DNA of 57,931 nt. It comes from CAVQUE01 sp046290435 (GTDB lineage: Bacteria; Actinomycetota; Acidimicrobiia; Acidimicrobiales; UBA8592). This document shows, piece by piece, positions 24,536-32,300 of this stretch. Location: the NCBI GenBank assembly GCA_046290435.1, contig JBKAGO010000005.1, forward strand, positions 1 through 57,931, given 5' to 3'. The notes beneath the pieces are model-generated. The model did no database searches and was not told where the DNA came from. It was given only the letters and a program-made list of their open reading frames with translations. The stretch's first letter is position 1, and the number at the start of each line of letters is the position of its first letter. The position numbers were made by a program, and so were the translations under genes.

Positions 24536-27244
24536 AGGCGGGGGAACGGCGAGGGCGAACGCCACTGCGGCCTCCAGTCCCATGGTCCGGCCTGCGCTGC
24601 GCTCCGCGGCCAGCTGATCCTCGCCCAACGCGATGCCGAGGGCTACGACCGCCTCCTGGTGCAGTCGGCGTTCCTTCGGATCGAACGTGCCGCCGACCGC
24701 GTCGGCGATGCCTTCCGCGCAGCCGACGAGGCGAGCCGCCCGCAACGGGCGGTCGAGCGCGATGTCCACACACGCCACCCCGACCATCGACTCGGCGAGC
24801 ATCATCCGGTGGCCGATGCGGTGCCGGATCTCGAGACTGCGTGCGTGCAGGTCCGCCGCTCTGTCGGGATCGCCGGTGTCGAGCGCGAGATTTGCGAGGT
24901 TGTTCAACGCCACGCTCTGGCCGATGTACTCGTGGACCTCTTCGGCCACGGCCAGGCACTGCTCGTACAACGACCGGGCGAGCTCGTGGTTGCCCGCGTC
25001 GCGTTCGAGGTTGCCGAGCGACACGAGGCCGTTGACCACGTTGAACCGGTCGCCGGACTCCTGCGAGAGCTCGAGGCCGTGGGTGTACCGGGCTCGGGCG
25101 TCGGCGAGGTCGCCCCGGTGGTACGACACCGTTCCCAGGCTCCCGAGCACCCGACCCCGGCCCTGGTCGTCGCCGAGCCGCCGGTAGACCTCCAACGACG
25201 CCTCCAGGAATGCGTGCGCACGGTCGAGGTCGCCGAGTCGTCGTGCGATGCCCCCGAGGATGTCCTGGATGGTGGCCGACGCTCGATCGGCCCGCCGACG
25301 TTGTTGGTCGTCGGCCGCGGCGTCGCGCCACAGCGGCACCAGCTCCAGCGTGCGCTGGAGTTGGTCGTTGCCCTCGGTGAGGTAGCCGCGGTCGAGCCAG
25401 AACAGCGCGAGCGCAGACGACAGGCGTACCACCTGTTCGGCAACCTCGGGATCGCCCTGCTCGGCCCGCTCGAACCCACGCGCCAGTGCGGCGCGCAGGT
25501 TGTCGTGCTCTTCTTCGAGTCGCAGCGACCACTCGACCAGGTGCTCGCCCTCGAGGTGCTCGGCAGCCGCTTCGGCCAGGTCGAGGAAATACCGGGCATG
25601 CAGATGCTCCGATCGCTCGGGCCCTTCGATCTCGGTCAGCTTCTCGCGGGCGTACTCGTTGATGGTCTCGAGCATCCGGTAGCGGGTGTCGCCGTCGAAG
25701 GTGTCGACGGTGGTGAGCAGGCTGTTGTCGACGAGTGATGCGATGCCCTCGAGGGCATCGAGCGATGCCCGATCGGCCCCGGCGGCGATCGCCTCGGCGG
25801 CGTCGAGTCTGAATCCGCCGGCGAAGACCGACCAGCGCGCGTAGAGCTCCTTCTCTTCGTCATCGAGGAGGTCGTGGCTCCACTCGAGGGTGTTGCGCAA
25901 GGTCTGCTGGCGAGCCGGAAGGTCCCGTGCCGCTCCTGCGAGCAGGGTGAGGCGATCGTCGAGCCGGTCGAGCATCGCCTTCGGCGACAGGATCTTCGCT
26001 CGGGCGGCAGCCAGCACCAGGGCCAGCGGGACTCCGTCCAAGCGGTGACAGATGGTGGCAACAGCCCCTGCGTTGTCCTGGGTGAGGGCGAAGCCTGGCT
26101 TGGCCGCCCGGGCGCGCTGCACGAAGAGTTCCACCGCCTCGACTTCGGCCAGCGCCTCGAGGTCGATGGGCCGATCGAGGTCGGGTAACCCGAGCGGCGC
26201 CACCGGATAGTGGGCTTCGCCCTGGATCTGCAGCGGTATGCGGCTGGTCGCCAGGATGCGCAGGCCCGGCGCCGCAGCGAGCAGTGAGGCGATGCCCGGC
26301 GCCGCGTCGACCACCTGCTCCAGGTTGTCCAGCACGAGCAGCAGGTTGCGCTCGGCCAGGTGCTGCGCCACCGCCTCGGCCGCCGACCGGCCGTCGCCTT
26401 CGCTGGCCCCGAGCACCGTTGCGATGGTGGGCACGACGAGACCGGCGTCGGTGACCGATGCGAGGTCGACGAAGAACACGCCGTCGGCGAAGCGGTGCTG
26501 CAGCCGCTCGGCGGTGCGCAGCGCCAGCCGGGTCTTGCCGATGCCTCCGGGGCCGAGAAGGGTCGTCAGCCGGAGCGAACCCTCGGTGACCATGCGGGAG
26601 ACCTCGTCGACCGTCTGCTCCCGGCCGACGAACGGCTGTGTCTGGCTGGGCAGGTTACCGGGGCGTGTGTCGCGGCCCCGCAGCGGAGGAAACTCCGACG
26701 GCAACGACCAGGGTGGCGCCGACGCCACCACCTGGGAGACGCCGACGGGATCGATGAGGTCCTTCAACCACAACTCGCCGAGGTCCCGCAGCTCGACGCC
26801 GGGTGGGAGTTGGTCGGCCAGCAGGTCGCGGCTCTCGTGGGAGACCAGGATCTGTCCGCCGTGGGCGGTGGCGAGCAGTCGCGCCTGGCGCGACAGGGTG
26901 TGGTTGGCGTCGTAGCCCTCGGGGCGCATCTCGGCGTGGCCGGTCTGGATGGCCATCCTGACCCGCAGCGCACCGGTCTCGGCGGGCCATTCGGCGTCTG
27001 TGAGCGCACGCTGGACCGACAACGCCATCTCGAGGGCCGGTGGCGCCGAGTTGAAGCCCACGACGAAGCTGTCGCCGGCGGTCTGACAGAGAACGCCGTC
27101 GTGGCGGGCGATGGCGTCGCGCAGGATGGCATCGTGCTGGGACAGTGCCGCCTGCATCTGGGCCGGGTGCTGTTCCCAGCGCACCACCGAACCCTCGATG
27201 TCGGTGAAGAGGAACGTGACCGTCCCCGTCGGGAGCTCGACCAT
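24527..27244 (-). CDS. Adenylate/guanylate cyclase-domain regulator with STAND ATPase and TPR repeats
   Basis: A 905-residue multidomain protein. Residues ~5-170 are a class III cyclase catalytic domain with metal-binding Asp in TFLFTDIEGS and AGDSFVVGF. The usual Asn of the (V/I)NxAAR motif appears replaced (TLSRQARLL), so activity may be weak or altered. Residues ~200-480 are a STAND/NB-ARC ATPase (P-loop GPGGIGKT, Walker B LLLVLDNLEQV, TSRIPL sensor). From ~560 onward TPR-like repeats follow (GNLERDAGNHELARSLYEQC). Widespread in actinobacteria as a signal-integrating protein; no output domain for DNA binding is present. Start ATG 27244 fits the family's MVELPTGTVTFLFTD opening. Confidence 0.9.
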   Translation of the reverse strand: MVELPTGTVTFLFTDIEGSVVRWEQHPAQMQAALSQHDAILRDAIARHDGVLCQTAGDSFVVGFNSAPPALEMALSVQRALTDAEWPAETGALRVRMAIQTGHAEMRPEGYDANHTLSRQARLLATAHGGQILVSHESRDLLADQLPPGVELRDLGELWLKDLIDPVGVSQVVASAPPWSLPSEFPPLRGRDTRPGNLPSQTQPFVGREQTVDEVSRMVTEGSLRLTTLLGPGGIGKTRLALRTAERLQHRFADGVFFVDLASVTDAGLVVPTIATVLGASEGDGRSAAEAVAQHLAERNLLLVLDNLEQVVDAAPGIASLLAAAPGLRILATSRIPLQIQGEAHYPVAPLGLPDLDRPIDLEALAEVEAVELFVQRARAAKPGFALTQDNAGAVATICHRLDGVPLALVLAAARAKILSPKAMLDRLDDRLTLLAGAARDLPARQQTLRNTLEWSHDLLDDEEKELYARWSVFAGGFRLDAAEAIAAGADRASLDALEGIASLVDNSLLTTVDTFDGDTRYRMLETINEYAREKLTEIEGPERSEHLHARYFLDLAEAAAEHLEGEHLVEWSLRLEEEHDNLRAALARGFERAEQGDPEVAEQVVRLSSALALFWLDRGYLTEGNDQLQRTLELVPLWRDAAADDQQRRRADRASATIQDILGGIARRLGDLDRAHAFLEASLEVYRRLGDDQGRGRVLGSLGTVSYHRGDLADARARYTHGLELSQESGDRFNVVNGLVSLGNLERDAGNHELARSLYEQCLAVAEEVHEYIGQSVALNNLANLALDTGDPDRAADLHARSLEIRHRIGHRMMLAESMVGVACVDIALDRPLRAARLVGCAEGIADAVGGTFDPKERRLHQEAVVALGIALGEDQLAAERSAGRTMGLEAAVAFALAVPPPAG

Positions 27245-27373
27245 GGGAGGAGATCTAGGAGAGGCCGGGGCTGCTCGTCGCGTCGTCCGCTCGGGCTGTC
27301 ACCTGGTCTGTCATGTCCGTTCTCCCCGGCTGCTCGCGTCCAGGGTCACGCTAGTGCCCCGAACGCTCGGTGC

Positions 27374-27604
27374 TCAGTGGAAACGGGCTTCGGGGTAGGG
27401 GCGCATGGTGAGCTCGCTCAGCGAGGCGTTTCGATCGGCGTCGAGGCCTTCGTTGAAGCGGCGGAGCAGGTGCATGGTGCGGTGAAAGCGGATCGACGCG
27501 GGTTGGATGCGGGACCGCAGGGTTCGTGGTGGGTGGGGGAGGGGTGCGGTGATCGTGCTCATGATCCGATTGTCGACTGTTGCGTTAGCTGACACAAGGT
27601 TCAC
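27374..27604 (-). CDS. Small basic protein, 76 aa, divergent from LysR
   Basis: Start GTG 27604 is preceded by AGAGGTGATTC, an unusually close match to the anti-16S ribosome-binding sequence, and TTGACA lies further upstream, overlapping the LysR palindrome. The product is short, Arg/Pro/His-rich and soluble (SRIQPASIRFHRTMHLLRRF, then NEGLDADRNASLSELTMRP). No family recognised. Strong start signals and the position opposite a LysR gene support it being real and possibly LysR-controlled. The stretch 27245-27373 between it and the cyclase gene shows nothing else. Confidence 0.5.
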   Translation of the reverse strand: MNLVSANATVDNRIMSTITAPLPHPPRTLRSRIQPASIRFHRTMHLLRRFNEGLDADRNASLSELTMRPYPEARFH

Positions 27605-27620
27605 GAATCACCTCTTTTCA

Positions 27621-27633
27621 TGACAAACTGTCA
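27621..27633. promoter_or_regulatory. LysR-type palindromic operator
   Basis: TGACA-AAC-TGTCA is a perfect palindrome ending 2 nt before the LysR start codon and overlapping the TTGACA that would serve the divergent small gene. This fits autorepression plus control of the divergent gene. Confidence 0.45.
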
Positions 27634-27635
27634 AC

Positions 27636-28511
27636 ATGCTCCGGATCGACATCGAGTCCATGCGGGCCTTCGTCGCGGTGGTCGAGCTCAACGGCATCCG
27701 GCGGGCCGCCGACCAGCTCGAACTCACCCCGTCAGCGGTCAGCTGGAAGATCAAGCGGCTCGAAGAGCGCGTCGGCAAGCCCCTGCTGATACGCGACGGC
27801 CACGACCTCCGGCCCACCCACGAGGGACGGGTGGTGCTCGACGACGCGTCCACCATCATCCAGGCACACGACCGGATGGTGTCGCGGCTCGTCTATCCCG
27901 AGTTCACCGGGCTGATCAAGGTCGGCTCCAACGAGGAGGTCGGAGCCCAGCGGATCGCCGCGATCCTCGGTCGCTTCCAGCAGACGTTCCCCGGCGCCAA
28001 GGTCGAGTTCGTCGTCAACCAGAGCCGATTGCTGCGGCCGCTCATCGAGGGCGGACGCATCGACGTGGCGGCGCTGCAGGTCGTCGAGAGCGAGTTGCGG
28101 CCCGACGATCGGGTGCTGTGGTACGACGAGCTGCGCTGGGCGACCCACCGGGATCTGCCGTTCGACGACGGCGTCGTCCCGCTGGTCACCTATGGCGAGA
28201 ACGGCTTCTACCGGCCGGTGCTCGAGCCCATCCTCGAACGGCACGGCATTCCGTACCGCTACGCCGTCACCTCGCCCTCCACCGCCGGGGTGTACGCAGC
28301 CGTCGAGGCCGGATTGGGGGTGGCGGTCCTGCCCGAACGCCTGCTGACCGACGACGTCGTCGAGTGGGAGCGCGGCGCAGCGCTCGACCCGCTGCCGGTC
28401 TCGTGCCACATCGTGCGTTCGGTCCCCGGCGAGAAGAGCGACATCACCGATGTCCTCGTCGAGGCCATTGCCTCCGAGCTCACCGACCGGGCCCCCGTCG
28501 TCGAGGCCTGA
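27636..28511 (+). CDS. LysR-family transcriptional regulator
   Basis: A 291-residue regulator. The N-terminal winged HTH spans residues 5-65 (MRAFVAVVELNGIRRAADQL, SAVSWKIKRLEERVGKPLL). The ligand-binding domain follows (KVGSNEEVGAQRIAAIL, and the GVYAAVEAGLGVAVLPERL signature). The inducer is unknown. The adjacent divergent small ORF is its most likely local target. It is convergent with the crotonase gene (24 nt apart). Confidence 0.9.
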   Translation: MLRIDIESMRAFVAVVELNGIRRAADQLELTPSAVSWKIKRLEERVGKPLLIRDGHDLRPTHEGRVVLDDASTIIQAHDRMVSRLVYPEFTGLIKVGSNEEVGAQRIAAILGRFQQTFPGAKVEFVVNQSRLLRPLIEGGRIDVAALQVVESELRPDDRVLWYDELRWATHRDLPFDDGVVPLVTYGENGFYRPVLEPILERHGIPYRYAVTSPSTAGVYAAVEAGLGVAVLPERLLTDDVVEWERGAALDPLPVSCHIVRSVPGEKSDITDVLVEAIASELTDRAPVVEA

Positions 28512-28535
28512 CGGCAGCAGCCGTCGCCCGCAGGC

Positions 28536-29282
28536 TCAGCGGAACGAGGCGAGGCGCTCTGCGGTGTCGGCGATGGGGTAGTGGGTGCCGTACTCGTAGG
28601 CCAGGCCGTCGTCGATACCGAGCTGGTCGGCCTTGGCGTACAGATCCTTGTAGGCGGCCAGCGAGCCGACGCTGTGCGCGGCGATCTGGTCGGCCATCGC
28701 GGCCACCGTCTCGTCGAGTTCTTCGAGGGGCACGCTGCGACAGGCCAGGCCGATCGCGGCCGCCTCGACGCCCTTGACGTTGCGTGCGGTGAGCGAGAGC
28801 TCGCGGGCCTTGGCCCGGCCGACGGCCAGCGGGAGCCGCTGGCTCATGCCCCAGGTGGGGCGCAGTCCGAACTTGGCGTGGGTGTCGGCGAGGGTGGCCT
28901 CGTCGGCAACGACCATCAGGTCGCAGGCCAGGGCCAGCTCGAGCGCGCCGGTGAAGCAGAAGCCGTTGACCTTGGCGATGGTGATGGCCGTCATCGTCGA
29001 CAGCCGCCGGGTGATCGAGCGGGCCGGGACATCGAGGATGTCGCCGACCGCGCCGTCGACGATGTCGCGGTCGCCCAGCGCCTTGAGGTCGACACCGGCC
29101 GAGAAGGCCCGACCCTGACCCGTCAGGACCACCACGCGGATGGCGTCGTCGGCTTCGACGGCGGCGAGCGCCTCGTCGAGGGCGACGAGCAGCGTCGGGG
29201 TGAGGGCGTTGAGCGCCTCGGGGCGGTGCAGGGTCAGCGTCGTGACGGGACCCTCGGTGGAAACCAGCAACTCGTCGGACAT
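28536..29282 (-). CDS. Enoyl-CoA hydratase/isomerase family (crotonase) protein
   Basis: A 248-residue crotonase-fold enzyme acting on an acyl-CoA. Visible are VTTLTLHRPEALNALTP, the oxyanion-hole segment GRAFSAGVDLKALG, the second oxyanion segment NGFCFTGALELALACDLMV, and FGLRPTWGMSQRLP. The usual GGG of the second oxyanion loop is TGA, and the second catalytic Glu position is not obvious, so it may be an isomerase or hydrolase rather than a hydratase. Start ATG 29282 has a TACAAA box 7 nt upstream. The in-frame sequence further upstream is antisense to the SARP-kinase gene's frame and is not real. Confidence 0.85.
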   Translation of the reverse strand: MSDELLVSTEGPVTTLTLHRPEALNALTPTLLVALDEALAAVEADDAIRVVVLTGQGRAFSAGVDLKALGDRDIVDGAVGDILDVPARSITRRLSTMTAITIAKVNGFCFTGALELALACDLMVVADEATLADTHAKFGLRPTWGMSQRLPLAVGRAKARELSLTARNVKGVEAAAIGLACRSVPLEELDETVAAMADQIAAHSVGSLAAYKDLYAKADQLGIDDGLAYEYGTHYPIADTAERLASFR

Positions 29283-29317
29283 GGCGTCGTTTGTAGCAGG
29301 GCCGGGCCGACTCCGGT

Positions 29318-32300
29318 TCACCTGGAACAGGCGCTCACCGGTGGATCGGTCTCGGAGACGAAGGTCCGCCACTCGTCCGCCGTGAGGTCGCGGCCGACCA
29401 GATCGCAGGCGATGCGGCGCCAGGCATCGGCATCGGCGGCGAAGTTGATCGGGCCGATGAACGAGCCCACCCACAGCCCGCCACCGTCCTCGGCCGACCC
29501 CCAGTGGAGGCCACGGGGCAGGATCAGCGTGCCGTCGAGGGTCATCGGCACGCCGACCCGCCTGCCTGTCTCGACATCGAAGACCTGCACCTCGCCACCG
29601 ACGGCCAGGATCCCGAGCGCGGTCCCGTCCGGCGAGAACGTGCCCGCTGCGACCTCGCCGGCGATGCTCTCGATGCGACGGAGCCCGCCCGTCGCGAGGT
29701 CCAGCAATCCCACCGCGCCGCTCGGAGAGCCGACCAGCACCGTTCCCGAAGCGTCGTCGATGTCGAGTGCCCGGAAACCGTCGCTGTCTGCGATGGTCGT
29801 CGGCGGGCCGGCGAGGTCGGCGTCGAGCACGAACAGCGTCGACTCGCCGTCGCCCATCACCACCCGCCCGTCGGCCAGCGGCAGCGCCGGACCCAGCGCC
29901 GGCAGTTCCATCGGTCCGGCGAGCACCGCGCCGTCCATCGACACCCACAGCGCGAAGGCCGGGCCGCCGGCGAAGTCGCGAGCAGCCAGGAAGACCCGTT
30001 GGCCGTCGTCGGAGGGTCGGGCGGTGACGATGAAGTCGTCGGTGACCGCCACCCCGGTCGCCGACTCGTAGGCGGCGGCCAGGTCGACCACGCCGCGCCC
30101 GCCGCCGAGGATCCGTTGCACGATGACGGGTGAGGTCCGTGACGCACCGTACGAGAGCGCCCACTCGCCGTTGGTCGAATAGAACGGGTCGCCGCCGAAG
30201 CCGAACTCGTATGCCTCGACCAGAGGGATCTCGCGGGCCACGGTGTTGTCGGCCAGGCGCCGGAACTGCACCGCCTGCCCGTCGTCGCGTGCCGCCTCGA
30301 AGAACGGGTGGAACGGCGACACGTTGTTGGCGAGGCCTCGCAGCTCGATCAGCCGCTCCACCATGACCGAACCGTCCGGATCGAACCGCAGATGGCCGGC
30401 CCCGTCGATCGAGGCCAACGCGTTGCCCTCGTCGTCGAAGGCCAGGCTCGTGACCGCGCCCCCTGTCTCGACGATTCCGGTCAGGGGCGCACCCTCGTCG
30501 TCCCAGAAAGCGAGGTCGCCCTCGAACGTAGCCACGCCGACGGTTCCGTCCGAACCGATACCGACCGCCGACACGTCGCCCACGATGCCGGCGATGGTGC
30601 GCGACGCTCCGTTGCGGCCGACCACGTCGACGAAGACCTCGCGGTCGTCGTACGCCACGACCATCACGTCGCGGCTCGACAGATCCAGGGCGTTGACCAG
30701 GCGGCCCTCGATGCGTTCGATCAACGCACCGGTCTCCGCGTCGACCACGTCGATCCCGCCCTCGGCCTGTTCGAGGTCCTGGATCACGCCGTCGCCCGCC
30801 GGATGCACCCAGGAGACGACGAAGAGGTCGCCGTCGGCGGCCAGCGCGACGGGCGCCTCGACGAACACGCCGGGCTGGTCCCGGGGGTCGGTGTAGGTCG
30901 AGATCGTCGCACCCGAGGCGACGTCGAGCACCTGCGTGCCGGTCTCGAGTCGGAGCGCGACGCGCCGGCCGGTCTCGTCGAGGGAGAGGTCGTAGAGGCG
31001 GGTGCCCAGCGGCGCTGCGGGGCCGACCTCTCGTCCGGTCGGGTCGAGGAAGCGCACGGTGCCGTCGCGCAGGGCAACCGCGGCGACCGAACCGTCGCCG
31101 GACAGCGCGGCGAGATCGACGGTCGTGTCCAGCCTCGTGGGCTCGGCGACGTCGTCGCCGGTTGCCGGGTCGAGCCACCGCAGGAGGTCGCCGTCCGCGC
31201 TCGTCGACACCGCCAGCGCGACGGTTCCGTTCTGACCGAAGACGGTGCGTTGTCCCCCTGCCTCCGGGTCGGCTCCGACGATGCCCACGATGGCCGGCTG
31301 GGCCGCGATCGCGGCATGCAGCGCCGAGCGGGTCCCGACATCGTCGCGGCGACGATTGGCCTCGAGCGCCAGCAGGATTGCCCTGTCGGGCGACTGCCCG
31401 ATCTGCGCGCCCGACAGCGCCGAGAGCCGCTCGATCTCGGCGTCGGTCCGGGCCGCGACAGCAAGGCGTTCGTTCTCGAGCGCGGCGGCCTCGGCGGCCA
31501 CGGCCTGGTTCTCGCTCTCCACGGCCCGGCCCCGCTGGACCAGCGCGACGATCGCGGCGGCGGCAGCCATCATCGACAAGACGGCGGCGGCCACCAGGAG
31601 CCGGCGGAGGCGCTGGTTCTGGCGTCGGTCCCTGGAGGCAACGTCGGCCAGCGCTGCGGCCTCGCCGTCGGCAGCATCCGACGATGCGGCGATCCATGCC
31701 GCCTCCTCGCCGCTCAGCAGGTCCGGCCGTCGGGCCGCGAGCTCCGATGCGGTGGCCAGTCGGCCACCGCGTGCCAGCTCGCCGTCGTCGCGGCCGTGTC
31801 CGAGCCACGTCGCAGTGCCGGCGCTGACAGCGCCCAGCGCCCGCAGATCGTCCCGATCCTCCGCCAGCCATCCCCGCAGACGGGGCCATTCCCGCAGCAG
31901 TGCCTCGTGGGCGACCTCGACGGTGGGCTGCCGGGTCGCCTCGTCGCGGCCCACGGTGACGAGGCGGGCATGGGCGAAGGCGTCGAGCAGCCAGGCCGTT
32001 CGTTCGCCCGATCCGAGCTCGGACCGGCGCGCCCGCCGCCGGGTGTCCTCGACGCCCTCGCCCAGGGTCACCAGGCGTCCGAAGATACGCCGGGCCTCGG
32101 CCTCGTCGTCGGGGCCACCGAGCTCGAGGATCCGGTCGGCGCGTGCGGCGACTGCGCCGCTGAGGCCGCCGAGGTCGTGATGGACCGACGCCAGCATCAC
32201 GTCGGAGACCCGCCGCTCGAAGGCCTCGGTCAGCGCGTACTGCAGCATCGGCAGTGCCGCAGGCTGCTCGCTCACGCCCGCCACGAGATCGGCGACCAGC

